From Nemorincola sp044225795 (GTDB lineage Bacteria; Bacteroidota; Bacteroidia; Chitinophagales; Chitinophagaceae), in the NCBI GenBank assembly GCA_044225795.1, contig JBGAIF010000001.1:124001-188000 (forward strand): DNA of 64,000 bases, in the 5' to 3' direction. Positions within the stretch are counted from its first letter, which is position 1; each line of letters opens with the position of its first letter. The notes beneath the pieces were generated by a model. That model had not been told where the DNA came from. It saw nothing but the letters and a program-made list of their open reading frames with translations, and made no database searches. A program made the translations under genes and the position numbers. This document shows positions 9,270-18,497 of the stretch, in pieces.

Positions 9270-10121
9270 TTAGTCACCGCGGCGGAAGAATCCAGGACAC
9301 TTGGTCTTGAGATACTCGCGTGGATTACCAAATGCGCGGAAGTAAATGGTTGCTGTTATGTTGCCCCACCAGTACCAGTCGTTGGACTTGCTGTCGCCGC
9401 GCTGGAAACCATATTCAGGGTTAACGTTCTTGTCGCCGCGGTAAGACATAGCCTTAGCGATCTTGCCTTTATACTTCTGAAGAGAATCAAGATTTACGTA
9501 AGACTTGCTTACATCATCAATATAGTCTGTGTTGGTATAGCGGAAGCCCAGCTCGCCTGTAAGCATAATGGTCTTGCCAATAAAGAACTTAACACCACCA
9601 CCAAACGGGAAAGCCATATTGACGATACTGTATTGTTTGCGGTCAGGGTATATGGCCAGGCCTTCGCCCTCTGTACTCAGCGGTCTCAGGTAAACCCTGT
9701 TTCCGTTGGGATCGGTAGCGAAAGGATTGAAATAAAATGCGGAGATACCACCGAAAAGGTAGGGGGTCATTTTCCTGCGTAATACTTCAATAGGTAAGAA
9801 ATTCACTTCCAATGCACTGTGTACTTCAAACAAGTGTGTAGCGAAACTAAGATTACGTAGCTGATTATTAGGCAGGTTGCTGAGGCTGTCTGCGGCAGAC
9901 AGGTTGGTATAGCATGCACCCATCCTGATGCCCACATGCGGACTCATAAAGTACTTGTACACGATACCGGCCATAGGCTGGTAACCATATGACGCAAAAA
10001 ACTTCGGCTGAAGGTCTCCGTAATAGTTAGATACGCCTACAGTGATGCCCACCTCGTGATGTTCCTGCGCCTGAAGGCTCATAGGGAAGAGCAGAGCCAG
10101 TGTGTATAAAAGTCGTTTCAA
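9270..10121 (-). CDS. DUF6089 family outer-membrane beta-barrel protein
   Basis: Probable outer-membrane protein of 283 residues. A signal peptide (MKRLLYTLALLFPMSLQAQ) is followed by the family's HHEVGITVGVSNYYGDLQ opening. The rest shows alternating amphipathic strands typical of eight-stranded barrels (for example GIRMGACYTNLS, PYLFGGISAFYFNPF, LTGELGFRYTNTDYIDDV). The family is widespread in Bacteroidota and usually annotated only as a barrel of unknown function. It ends in a short hydrophilic tail rather than a terminal aromatic, which leaves its insertion route uncertain. Single-gene unit, divergent from tyrS. Confidence 0.75.
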   Translation of the reverse strand: MKRLLYTLALLFPMSLQAQEHHEVGITVGVSNYYGDLQPKFFASYGYQPMAGIVYKYFMSPHVGIRMGACYTNLSAADSLSNLPNNQLRNLSFATHLFEVHSALEVNFLPIEVLRRKMTPYLFGGISAFYFNPFATDPNGNRVYLRPLSTEGEGLAIYPDRKQYSIVNMAFPFGGGVKFFIGKTIMLTGELGFRYTNTDYIDDVSKSYVNLDSLQKYKGKIAKAMSYRGDKNVNPEYGFQRGDSKSNDWYWWGNITATIYFRAFGNPREYLKTKCPGFFRRGD

Positions 10122-10271
10122 CGCCTAAAATTTTGTTAAGTAGCACGGAAAGATAGAACAAAAATCGGAATAATAAAACAAATTACCAACTTGACCGATA
10201 TGAAGCCACTTCCCGTCGGGAACATAAGCATAATTGTTATTTAATATATTTAAGAAACGACCCTTTAGTGC

Positions 10272-10279
10272 TATTTTTG
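10272..10279 (+). promoter_or_regulatory. Promoter -7 element of tyrS
   Basis: Reads TATTTTTG (TAnnTTTG consensus) 19 bases upstream of the tyrS ATG at 10298, in the gap between divergent genes. Confidence 0.45.
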
Positions 10280-10297
10280 CCAGCTTACAACACGAAA

Positions 10298-11578
10298 ATG
10301 ATGAATCTGATAGCCGACCTGAGCGAAAGGGGCCTTTTGCAGGATATTATGCCGGGAACCGAGGAACAACTGAACAAGGAAATGACCTCAGCATATATAG
10401 GATTTGACCCTACTGCCGACAGCCTGCATGTAGGCAACCTGGTGCCCATAACCCTACTGATGCGCCTGCAGCGCGCCGGCCATAAGCCTTATGCCCTTGT
10501 GGGCGGGGCTACCGGTATGATCGGCGACCCCTCGGGGAAGTCGCAGGAGCGGAACCTCCTCGATATGGCCACTATTCAGCACAATTGTGACTGCATCCGC
10601 AAGCAACTGGAGCGATTCATCAACTTCAGCGAGTCGGCACCTAATGCAGCCGTGATGGTGAATAACTATGACTGGTTCAAGAACTTCTCCTTCCTGGAGT
10701 TCATCCGAGATATTGGCAAACATATCTCTGTGAACTACATGATGGCGAAAGACTCTGTGAAGAACAGGCTGGAGACAGGCATGTCTTTCACCGAATTCAC
10801 CTACCAACTGATACAAGGTTATGACTTTTATCACCTGAATAAGGAGAGCAATGTGCGCCTGCAAATGGGTGGCGCCGACCAATGGGGCAATATAGTGACC
10901 GGCACAGAGCTGATCCGCCGTAAGGGTGGCAGCGATGCCTTTGCCTTTACCTGCAAGCTCATCACTAAGAGTGATGGCAGTAAATTCGGTAAATCTGAAA
11001 GCGGCAATGTGTGGCTGGACAGGGAGAAAACATCTCCGTACCAGTTCTACCAGTTCTGGCTGAAGCTTCCTGATGCCGATGCTGCAAGAATGGCAATGGT
11101 GTTCTCTTTCAAACCGGTGGAAGAACTGAAAGCCCTGATAGCTGAGCATGAGACCGCACCACATGTGCGTAAGCTGCAAAAGGCGCTGGCTGATGAAATG
11201 ACCATTATGGTGCACAGCGAGGAAGACCTCGCTTTTGCCAAACAAGCCTCAGACATTCTCTTCGGGCAGTCTTCGATAGAAGTGCTGCGATCACTGAATG
11301 AAAAGCAATTGCTGGAAGTGATGGATGGCGTACCACAGGTAACCGGCGCCAATAATACACTCTCCGAAGGTGTGGACCTTATCACCTTCCTGGCAGACAG
11401 CGGCGTATTCAAATCGAAAGGTGAAGCCCGTAAGATGCTGGAGAATGGCGGTGTGAGCGTGAACAAGGAGAAGGTGGCCGCGGCAGATTTTAAACTCACC
11501 AGCGAGCACCTGCTCAACGGGCGCTACATTCTGTTACAGAAAGGCAAATCGAACTATACGCTGGCGATATTCAATTGA
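10298..11578 (+). CDS. tyrS: Tyrosyl-tRNA synthetase
   Basis: Cytosolic class I aminoacyl-tRNA synthetase charging tRNA-Tyr. The sequence shows the HIGH-type motif as DSLHVGNLVP near residue 40, the tyrosine-binding YQLIQGYDFYHL and GGADQWGNIVTG segments near 170-200, and the KMSKS-type loop as KFGKS near 230. An S4 RNA-binding domain closes the protein (GEARKMLENGGVSVN). Total length 426 residues matches the bacterial TyrRS-S group. I start at the ATG at 10298 (a second ATG follows at once) rather than at a GTG at 10268, because the -7 promoter element lies between them. Confidence 0.96.
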   Translation: MMNLIADLSERGLLQDIMPGTEEQLNKEMTSAYIGFDPTADSLHVGNLVPITLLMRLQRAGHKPYALVGGATGMIGDPSGKSQERNLLDMATIQHNCDCIRKQLERFINFSESAPNAAVMVNNYDWFKNFSFLEFIRDIGKHISVNYMMAKDSVKNRLETGMSFTEFTYQLIQGYDFYHLNKESNVRLQMGGADQWGNIVTGTELIRRKGGSDAFAFTCKLITKSDGSKFGKSESGNVWLDREKTSPYQFYQFWLKLPDADAARMAMVFSFKPVEELKALIAEHETAPHVRKLQKALADEMTIMVHSEEDLAFAKQASDILFGQSSIEVLRSLNEKQLLEVMDGVPQVTGANNTLSEGVDLITFLADSGVFKSKGEARKMLENGGVSVNKEKVAAADFKLTSEHLLNGRYILLQKGKSNYTLAIFN

Positions 11579-11613
11579 TAATCGTTCAGGCTATAATCGC
11601 TTAATTTTGACCT

Positions 11614-13566
11614 ATGTCTTCACGCCTGCTGCGTACGTTGCTATTGAGTCTTGCCTTGCTGGCCATGACGCTGCCTGCGTTCTTCTGCAATACACCAGCG
11701 GCAAGTGATGATGCTACCCAAGAAAGCTCCGCCTGGCGAAACGTATATGACACTTCTGTGCATTATGTCGGCATGCAGACCTGCCGCGGCTGCCATGAGC
11801 CTGTTTACGAGACCTTTATTAAGACGGGCATGGGCCAGTCTTTCGACCATGCCACCCGGCAAAAATCTGCCGCAGACTTTACACCGGCACATGCCCTGGT
11901 CTATGACTCCGTGCTCGACTTCTATTACAAGCCTTATTGGGCAGGCGATTCTTTTTACATTATGGAGTATCGCATGGAGGGTGGAGATACCGTGCACAAG
12001 CGCATACAAAAGGTGGACTACATAGTGGGCTCCGGCCAGCATACCAACTCCCATATCTTCAGCACCAATGGCTACCTGTTCCAGGCGCCCATTACTTTCT
12101 ATACACAGAAGCACAGATGGGACCTGGCGCCGGGGTTTGAAAAGGGAGCCAACACCCGCTTCCAGCGGATGATACAATTAGAGTGCATGAGTTGCCACAA
12201 CTGCTACCCCGACTTCGTCAACAATAGTGAGAACAAGTACACCTCTGTAATGACGGGGATAGACTGCGAACGTTGTCATGGCCCCGGCAGCCTGCATGTG
12301 CAGGAGCGCCAGAACAATAGGCCCGTGGACACATCAAAAGGCCCGGACTACTCAATTGTGAACCCGCGCAGATTGCCCACAGAGTTGCAGAACAACATCT
12401 GCCAGCGTTGTCACCTGCAGGGTATTGCGGTATTGAATGACGGTAAAAGCTTTTACGATTTCCATCCCGGCATGAAGTTGTCGGAAGTGATGAACGTATT
12501 CATGCCGGAATATGAGGGAGCGCAAGACAAGATGATCATGGCATCTCATGTAGAGCGCATGAAGAAAAGCCAGTGTTACGTTCAGTCGGGCAAGATGAGC
12601 TGCATTACCTGCCATAATCCGCATGTGAGTGTAAAGTTCACACCTCGCAACCAATATCTTAATGCCTGCCAAAGTTGCCACGGCGGTTCGGCACAGCACC
12701 AGTGCTCGGAGTCTGCGCAGGTGCGCGCGGCAAAGAAAAATGATTGTGTCACCTGCCACATGCCGCACAATGGCAGTATAGATATACCGCACGTGGCGGT
12801 CACCGACCACTTTATCCGCAAACGCCCGGTAGAGGATTCCGAGAAAAAGAAGATAACAGCCTTCCTCGGCATGAAGTGTTTCAACAATGACCATCCCGAT
12901 GCTATTACCACTGCCCGTGGCTTTATGGAATTCTATGAACGTTATACACCATCGCGCTGCCTGCTCGACTCGTCTCTGAGATACCTGTCTCTTCAGAGTA
13001 GTGTGGAAGCGGAGAAAAAACAGAACCGGGATTATATACGAGCCTACTTCCTGCTGAAAGACTATGTGCGGGTGACCGGCTATGCCGCTGCATTGAAGCC
13101 AGAGTCCATCAATGACGCATGGACGGCCTACCGGATAGGTGAGTCCTACTTCGAACTGCAACATGCTGACAGCGCACTGCCGTGGTATAAAAGGGCCACA
13201 GAGCTATGGAAATATGCGCCAGACTTCCAGAAGGAATATGGGGTGTGCCTGCTAGCACTCAACAAAACAGCAGAGGCACAGCAGGTGTTCACGTTCATAC
13301 TCAGCGAAAACCCCAACCATGTGAGCGCGCTTACCAACCTCGGTTATATATACCTGCAGCAGGGAAACAACGCAATGGCCTATGACTATATGATACGTGC
13401 CGAAAAACTGGACCCCGACCACGAGCAAAACCTGGTAAACCTGGCCGTATGGTATCACAATAATAACCAGCCCGGCATGGCGAAGAAAGAACTGACCAAC
13501 CTGCTCAGCCGGCACCCGGGCAATGAGCGTGCCAGGGCCATGCTGGCCGACCTTAACGGGTTATAA
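11614..13566 (+). CDS. Seven-heme c-type cytochrome with TPR tail
   Basis: Exported electron-transfer protein of 650 residues. After an N-terminal hydrophobic export segment it carries seven CxxCH heme motifs: CRGCH (about 57), CMSCH (191), CERCH (218), CQRCH (263), CITCH (330), CQSCH (352) and CVTCH (378). The first has the cytochrome c554-like context TCRGCHEPVYETF. From about residue 490 to the end lie tetratricopeptide repeats (AWTAYRIGESYFELQHADSA, then NLGYIYLQQGNNAMAYDYM and later copies). This heme-plus-TPR layout is known from multiheme proteins of several phyla, but the substrate cannot be read from sequence. Cys 26 follows the hydrophobic stretch, but the preceding FF does not fit a lipobox. 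No heme lyase or partner oxidoreductase lies nearby. Confidence 0.85.
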   Translation: MSSRLLRTLLLSLALLAMTLPAFFCNTPAASDDATQESSAWRNVYDTSVHYVGMQTCRGCHEPVYETFIKTGMGQSFDHATRQKSAADFTPAHALVYDSVLDFYYKPYWAGDSFYIMEYRMEGGDTVHKRIQKVDYIVGSGQHTNSHIFSTNGYLFQAPITFYTQKHRWDLAPGFEKGANTRFQRMIQLECMSCHNCYPDFVNNSENKYTSVMTGIDCERCHGPGSLHVQERQNNRPVDTSKGPDYSIVNPRRLPTELQNNICQRCHLQGIAVLNDGKSFYDFHPGMKLSEVMNVFMPEYEGAQDKMIMASHVERMKKSQCYVQSGKMSCITCHNPHVSVKFTPRNQYLNACQSCHGGSAQHQCSESAQVRAAKKNDCVTCHMPHNGSIDIPHVAVTDHFIRKRPVEDSEKKKITAFLGMKCFNNDHPDAITTARGFMEFYERYTPSRCLLDSSLRYLSLQSSVEAEKKQNRDYIRAYFLLKDYVRVTGYAAALKPESINDAWTAYRIGESYFELQHADSALPWYKRATELWKYAPDFQKEYGVCLLALNKTAEAQQVFTFILSENPNHVSALTNLGYIYLQQGNNAMAYDYMIRAEKLDPDHEQNLVNLAVWYHNNNQPGMAKKELTNLLSRHPGNERARAMLADLNGL

Positions 13567-13624
13567 TGAATTGTTTGCACATCCTTTTTAAACTAATTCA
13601 TAGTTTTGCAGTCAAACCACGTAT

Positions 13625-14284
13625 ATGAGATCGATCGCACTTTCACTCTTGCTCGCCGCATGTGCCCTGCATAGCCATGCCCAAACTGACGAAAATAATC
13701 GTGATAAACGTAAACTGGTACGCGCCGACAAGGCTACGCCTGACAAGTCGAGGCCGGTAGCTTTATACATTGGCCTAAGTACCGGCATCAACAACAACAC
13801 CGGCGTATTCGGCATACATGCTGATGTGCCTGTTGCGCCTAATGTGTCTGTTGACGGAGGATTCGGTTCCAGTTCGTGGGGCAGAAAATTTGAGCTGGGC
13901 GCCAAATATTACCTGAAGCAGGACTATCGCGGCTGGGCATTCGGTGGCGGGCTCACACACAGCTCCGGCACACGCCACTTCGATATGAACCTCGAGACAA
14001 CATCGGGCACGCAGGAATTTGTATCTATGTCGCTGCGCCCGCTGAACAATGTCTTTATTGCCGCATATAATTATTGGCTGGTAGGCCGCAGGGCTAATCG
14101 TATGTACGTGGAACTGGGTTTGTCGCGATCTATTTCCGAGGATCGCAAATTTATACAGTACACGGGCAGTCCGATCACAGACAGGTCGCGTACTGTCATC
14201 AACCTGTTGTCACCGGGTGGCCTGATCGTGGCGTTCGGGTTTGACCTGGGCATACACAAGGCAGCCCGCATTACGAAAGAATAA
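13625..14284 (+). CDS. Predicted outer-membrane beta-barrel protein
   Basis: A 219-residue exported protein with a clear signal peptide (MRSIALSLLLAACALHSHAQ). The mature part has alternating beta strands rich in glycine and aromatics (LYIGLSTGINNNTGVFGIHA, GWAFGGGLTHSSG, MYVELGLSRSI), ending LIVAFGFDLGIHK. This is the pattern of a small barrel, but I cannot name a family. It follows the cytochrome gene with a 58-base gap and a TAGTTTTG element just before its ATG, so it may have its own promoter. Confidence 0.65.
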   Translation: MRSIALSLLLAACALHSHAQTDENNRDKRKLVRADKATPDKSRPVALYIGLSTGINNNTGVFGIHADVPVAPNVSVDGGFGSSSWGRKFELGAKYYLKQDYRGWAFGGGLTHSSGTRHFDMNLETTSGTQEFVSMSLRPLNNVFIAAYNYWLVGRRANRMYVELGLSRSISEDRKFIQYTGSPITDRSRTVINLLSPGGLIVAFGFDLGIHKAARITKE

Positions 14285-14305
14285 GTCTGACAAATACATA
14301 AATGA

Positions 14306-14332
14306 AAAGCGCCCCGCACTGCGGGGCGCTTT
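14306..14332. terminator. Bidirectional terminator between barrel gene and sodA
   Basis: A 12-base perfect stem (14306-14317 and 14321-14332) with a three-base ACT loop. GC-rich core GCGCCCCGC is flanked by AAA and TTT, and the site lies between two convergent genes. Confidence 0.85.
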
Positions 14333-14350
14333 GGTTGACTATCAAATGTA

Positions 14351-14953
14351 TTAAAGGGCTGCCTTGTAGCGCATTGCCACAGCATCCCAGTTGATCACAT
14401 TCCAGATGGCCTTCAGGTAATCAGGGCGGCGGTTCTGGTAATGCAGGTAGTAGGCATGCTCCCATACGTCTATACCCAGTATCGGGTGCCCGAATACATC
14501 GGCCAGGTCCATCAACGGATTGTCCTGGTTGGGTGTGGAGGTAACCACGAGCTTGCCATCACATACTACCAGCCACGCCCAGCCACTACCGAACCGTGTA
14601 GCACCGGCCGCGTTCATTTTCTCTTTCAGTCCATCCAGCGAACCAAAAGTTTCATTGATCGCAGTGAGCAGGTCACCACCCGGCTGAGTGGGCTCAGGTC
14701 CGAGAATACTCCAGAAAAGAGTGTGGTTGTAATGTCCGCCACCGTTGTTGCGTACCGCAGCAGGGTAGTTGGAGATGTTGTCCATTAGCTCCTCCAATGT
14801 TTTATCTTCATCGCCTGTGCCGGCCAGCGCCTTATTCAGATTGTCCACATAAGCCTGGTGATGCTTGTCGTGGTGTATCTGCATGGTCTGCGCATCTATA
14901 TGCGGCTCCAGGGCATCGAAGGCATATGTTAATGCCGGAAGAATGTGTGCCAT
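14351..14953 (-). CDS. sodA: Superoxide dismutase, Mn-type
   Basis: Converts superoxide to oxygen and hydrogen peroxide. The 200-residue protein has the four metal ligands: first histidine in QIHHDKHHQ (about H27), second in GGHYNHTLFW, then the aspartate and histidine in DVWEHAYY. The glycine in GGHYNH and the glutamine in TPNQD are the pattern of Mn- rather than Fe-enzymes, though cambialistic use cannot be excluded. No signal peptide, so it is cytosolic. Single-gene unit with a strong promoter element upstream and a shared terminator downstream. Confidence 0.95.
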   Translation of the reverse strand: MAHILPALTYAFDALEPHIDAQTMQIHHDKHHQAYVDNLNKALAGTGDEDKTLEELMDNISNYPAAVRNNGGGHYNHTLFWSILGPEPTQPGGDLLTAINETFGSLDGLKEKMNAAGATRFGSGWAWLVVCDGKLVVTSTPNQDNPLMDLADVFGHPILGIDVWEHAYYLHYQNRRPDYLKAIWNVINWDAVAMRYKAAL

Positions 14954-14983
14954 AGTATGATTATTATTTTAGTTTTTACAGTT

Positions 14984-14991
14984 CAAAGATA
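14984..14991 (-). promoter_or_regulatory. Promoter -7 element of sodA
   Basis: Reads TATCTTTG on the minus strand, 31 bases upstream of the sodA start. A TTG lies 22 bases further upstream of it, slightly farther than the usual -33 spacing. Confidence 0.5.
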
Positions 14992-15214
14992 CACCAATCG
15001 TCAGTTTCCGAGTCAATGTCTTTATAACAAATAGACATAGCGATATAGCCTGAGAAAATCCCCCTGAGCACCATTCAGTTATCATTGGAAACAACGGAAG
15101 TTCTATATCATGTCAGTATAATACCGTGCCACCGCCAATAACAATTGAGCAACATTTATGACAGGAAAACCGAATTTAAATTAATTAAGTTTGCGGAAAA
15201 TATATCCGGCCTCT

Positions 15215-15574
15215 ATGAAGCTTTTGATATTGGATCTATACAGATTGTCATATCGGCTCACAGGGAAAAATACCCCTGCAATTGCCATAACGCTTATCTA
15301 TATCACTTTCCTTAACCTTATTATAACCTACGCCCTGGGCATTCTGCTTGAGGGCCTCTATCATATCACATCTATTGTTCATAACCTGTATGCTTTCCCA
15401 TACATCATAGGCACATCGGTACTCATGTTCCTGATCAGTGTATCCATTATGTCTCCGTTCAAGAATATAAAAAAGGAGCTGAAAAAGAAACCCGGCTACT
15501 GGGGTATTACTATGTATACCGGCGTGGCCCTTGTTGTGTTCCTTTATACCCGTTACGGCAACAGCCTCTTTTAA
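15215..15574 (+). CDS. Small three-helix membrane protein
   Basis: No family recognised. The 119-residue chain has three hydrophobic segments long enough to cross the membrane: about residues 21-43 (ITLIYITFLNLIITYALGIL), 59-82 (FPYIIGTSVLMFLISVSIM) and 97-114 (ITMYTGVALVVFLY). A basic loop (KNIKKELKKKPGYWG) before the last segment predicts a cytosolic face. The ATG at 15215 is preferred over a TTG eight codons upstream. It lies 59 bases before uvrA on the same strand and may be co-transcribed with it. Confidence 0.6.
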   Translation: MKLLILDLYRLSYRLTGKNTPAIAITLIYITFLNLIITYALGILLEGLYHITSIVHNLYAFPYIIGTSVLMFLISVSIMSPFKNIKKELKKKPGYWGITMYTGVALVVFLYTRYGNSLF

Positions 15575-15633
15575 CTTTATACAAATTACTGCCGCCACAA
15601 AAAACGGAAATTCATCCGTAAATTGCATATAAG

Positions 15634-18492
15634 ATGAGCAGTGACATAATGCCCCCCCGGGCTGATACGGATAATATCGAAGTGCTGGGGGCCAGGGTGC
15701 ATAATCTGAAGAATATAGATGTAAGCATTCCCAAGAATAAATTAGTGGTTATCACGGGTATCAGCGGGAGCGGCAAGTCGTCCCTTGCGTTCGATACCAT
15801 CTTTGCGGAGGGGCAGCGCCGTTATATGGAGAGCTTCGCGGCATATGCCCGCCAGTTCATGGGCGACCTGGAGCGCCCTGATGTAGATAAGATAACGGGG
15901 CTTTCACCTGTGATTTCCATTGAGCAAAAGACCACGAACAGGAATCCACGTTCTACGGTAGGGACGGTAACAGAGGTTTATGATTTCATGCGCCTGCTTT
16001 ATGCCCGTGTGGGTGAGGCATTTTCTTACAATACCGGTAAGAAAATGGTGAAATTCAGCGAAGAGGAGATCATAGAACACATCAGGCAGAATTTTTCAGG
16101 GAAAAAGATCATGCTGCTGGCACCCATAGTAAGGGGCCGTAAGGGGCATTACCGTGAACTGTTTGAGCAACTGCGCAAACAAGGCTACCTGAAAGTGCGG
16201 GTAGATGGGGAAGTGATGGACCTTAAGGAACGGATGCAACTGGACCGGTATAAGATACACGACATAGAACTGGTTGTGGACAGGCTGCTGGTGCAAACGG
16301 AAGGACAGGCCCGCCTGAGCCAGAGCATACAGCGATCTCTGCAAATGGGCAAGGACCTTATGTTCATTGTGGATACGGATACCAATACACTCTCGCAGTT
16401 CAGCAAGCAGTTGATGTGTACAGACACAGGACTCTCTTACGAAGAACCTTCGCCCAACACATTCTCTTTTAACTCACCATACGGAGCATGCCCGAAATGC
16501 AAAGGCCTTGGCAGCATCTACCAGGTAAATATGCAGGAGGTGCTACCGGATATGAGTAAGAGCATAACAGATGGCGGTATAGCGCCATTGGGTAGTGAGC
16601 GCGATTCATGGTCGTTCCAGATGGCAACAACACTGGCAAAGAAGAACAAGATACCATTAGACAAACCGCTAAGCAGTATCCCGGTACGGCAACTCAATAT
16701 ACTGCTCTATGGCAACGAGGAAGGTGTGATCACTTATGCTGATGACGAGCAGGAGACCTATCATGAAGTAGTGGCCCAACACAACTATGAAGGTATCATC
16801 AATATGGTGTTGCGCTGGTTCAATGAGACCACATCAGAGGGCATACGGACCTGGGCCGAACAATTCATGATCCTCAATGCCTGCCCGGTATGTAACGGGG
16901 CAAGGCTGAAAAAAAAGAGCCTTTATTTTAAACTGGATGGACTGAATATTGCCGAACTGTCAGAACGGTCGCTACTGCAACTGATGACCTGGTTCTCGGA
17001 TATTGAAAGCCGTCTCAGCAATAAACAAAACCTGATAGCGAAAGACATTCTGAAAGAGATACGCGACAGGCTTCATTTCCTGCTCGATGTGGGTCTGCAT
17101 TACCTTACGTTGAACAGGCCTACACGTACGCTGAGCGGAGGGGAATCTCAGCGGATACGCCTGGCCACACAGATAGGGTCGCAACTTACCGGTATCACGT
17201 ATATACTTGACGAGCCGAGCATTGGCCTTCATCAGCGTGACAACCAGAAACTCATAAGAGCGTTGAAAAACCTCAGGGACAGCGGCAACTCTGTATTGGT
17301 GGTTGAGCACGATAAAGACATCATGCTGGCATCAGACCACCTGATAGATATAGGCCCTGCGGCGGGCTTGCATGGCGGGCGTATTGTCAGCTCCGGCACA
17401 CCACAGCAGGTGCTGAAACAAGATACGACCACATCGGGCTACCTGAATCACACCCTGAAAATTGAGGTGCCCAAAGAACGCCGCAAAGGCAATGGGAAAA
17501 AATTGTCTTTGGAAGGAGCTACCGGTAATAACCTGAAGAATGTTTCGATAAAACTGCCATTAGGTACGTTCATATGTGTGAGTGGTGTGTCGGGTAGCGG
17601 CAAGAGTACACTTATCAATGAGACGCTCTATCCTATATTGGCGAAACATTGTTATCCCAATTTTAAGCAGGTGCCCATGCCTCATAAAAAGATACAAGGC
17701 CTGGAGCATATTGATAAGGTGATAGAGATAGACCAGAGCCCAATAGGCAGAACACCGCGTAGCAACCCCGCAACCTACTGTGGTTTCTTCAACGAGATAC
17801 GCCAGTTGTTCTCCCAGGTGCCAGAGGCTAAGATAAGAGGCTACAACGCAGGGCGATTCTCATTCAATGTGAAGAGCGGAAGGTGCGAGGAGTGCCAGGG
17901 TGGCGGTATGCGTGCCATAGAAATGAATTTCCTGCCTGATGTATATGTGTTATGTGAAAAATGTAACGGCAGGCGGTATAACAGGGAGACGCTGGAGATA
18001 AGATACAAAGGCAAATCGATCTTTGATGTGCTGAACATGACGGTGGATGAGGCGGTGGAGTTCTTCCTGAATGTTCATTACCTGCACCGGAAGATCAAGA
18101 CATTGCAGGATGTGGGCCTTGGCTATGTGACACTCGGGCAAAGCGCCGTGACGCTGAGCGGAGGAGAAGCGCAGCGAGTGAAGCTGGCTACTGAACTATC
18201 TAAAAAAGATACCGGGCAGACCATATATATTCTCGATGAACCGACAACAGGGCTTCATTTCGAAGATATCAAACACCTGCTTGCAGTATTGAACCGACTG
18301 GTGGACCGGGGTAATACAGTGCTCGTGATAGAGCATAACATGGACGTAATAAAAGTTGCCGACCATGTGATAGATATGGGACCGGAAGGCGGGAGTGGTG
18401 GCGGAATGCTGGTAGGTGCCGGCACACCTGAGGACATAGCTAAGATAAAGGAAAGCCATACAGGTTTATTTTTAAAAGAAGAGCTGAACTGA
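15634..18492 (+). CDS. uvrA: Excinuclease ABC subunit A
   Basis: Damage-recognition ATPase of nucleotide excision repair, which loads UvrB at lesions. Two ABC modules are complete: Walker A GISGSGKSS near residue 46 and GVSGSGKST near 650, signatures LSGGESQRIRLA near 500 and LSGGEAQRVKLA near 845, and two aspartate-rich Walker B strands (ILDEPS, ILDEPT). Both zinc modules are visible (CPKCKG with CPVCNG, and CEECQGGG with CEKCNG). Length of 952 residues is typical. The next gene begins five bases after its stop. Confidence 0.97.
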   Translation: MSSDIMPPRADTDNIEVLGARVHNLKNIDVSIPKNKLVVITGISGSGKSSLAFDTIFAEGQRRYMESFAAYARQFMGDLERPDVDKITGLSPVISIEQKTTNRNPRSTVGTVTEVYDFMRLLYARVGEAFSYNTGKKMVKFSEEEIIEHIRQNFSGKKIMLLAPIVRGRKGHYRELFEQLRKQGYLKVRVDGEVMDLKERMQLDRYKIHDIELVVDRLLVQTEGQARLSQSIQRSLQMGKDLMFIVDTDTNTLSQFSKQLMCTDTGLSYEEPSPNTFSFNSPYGACPKCKGLGSIYQVNMQEVLPDMSKSITDGGIAPLGSERDSWSFQMATTLAKKNKIPLDKPLSSIPVRQLNILLYGNEEGVITYADDEQETYHEVVAQHNYEGIINMVLRWFNETTSEGIRTWAEQFMILNACPVCNGARLKKKSLYFKLDGLNIAELSERSLLQLMTWFSDIESRLSNKQNLIAKDILKEIRDRLHFLLDVGLHYLTLNRPTRTLSGGESQRIRLATQIGSQLTGITYILDEPSIGLHQRDNQKLIRALKNLRDSGNSVLVVEHDKDIMLASDHLIDIGPAAGLHGGRIVSSGTPQQVLKQDTTTSGYLNHTLKIEVPKERRKGNGKKLSLEGATGNNLKNVSIKLPLGTFICVSGVSGSGKSTLINETLYPILAKHCYPNFKQVPMPHKKIQGLEHIDKVIEIDQSPIGRTPRSNPATYCGFFNEIRQLFSQVPEAKIRGYNAGRFSFNVKSGRCEECQGGGMRAIEMNFLPDVYVLCEKCNGRRYNRETLEIRYKGKSIFDVLNMTVDEAVEFFLNVHYLHRKIKTLQDVGLGYVTLGQSAVTLSGGEAQRVKLATELSKKDTGQTIYILDEPTTGLHFEDIKHLLAVLNRLVDRGNTVLVIEHNMDVIKVADHVIDMGPEGGSGGGMLVGAGTPEDIAKIKESHTGLFLKEELN

Positions 18493-18497
18493 ATGTT

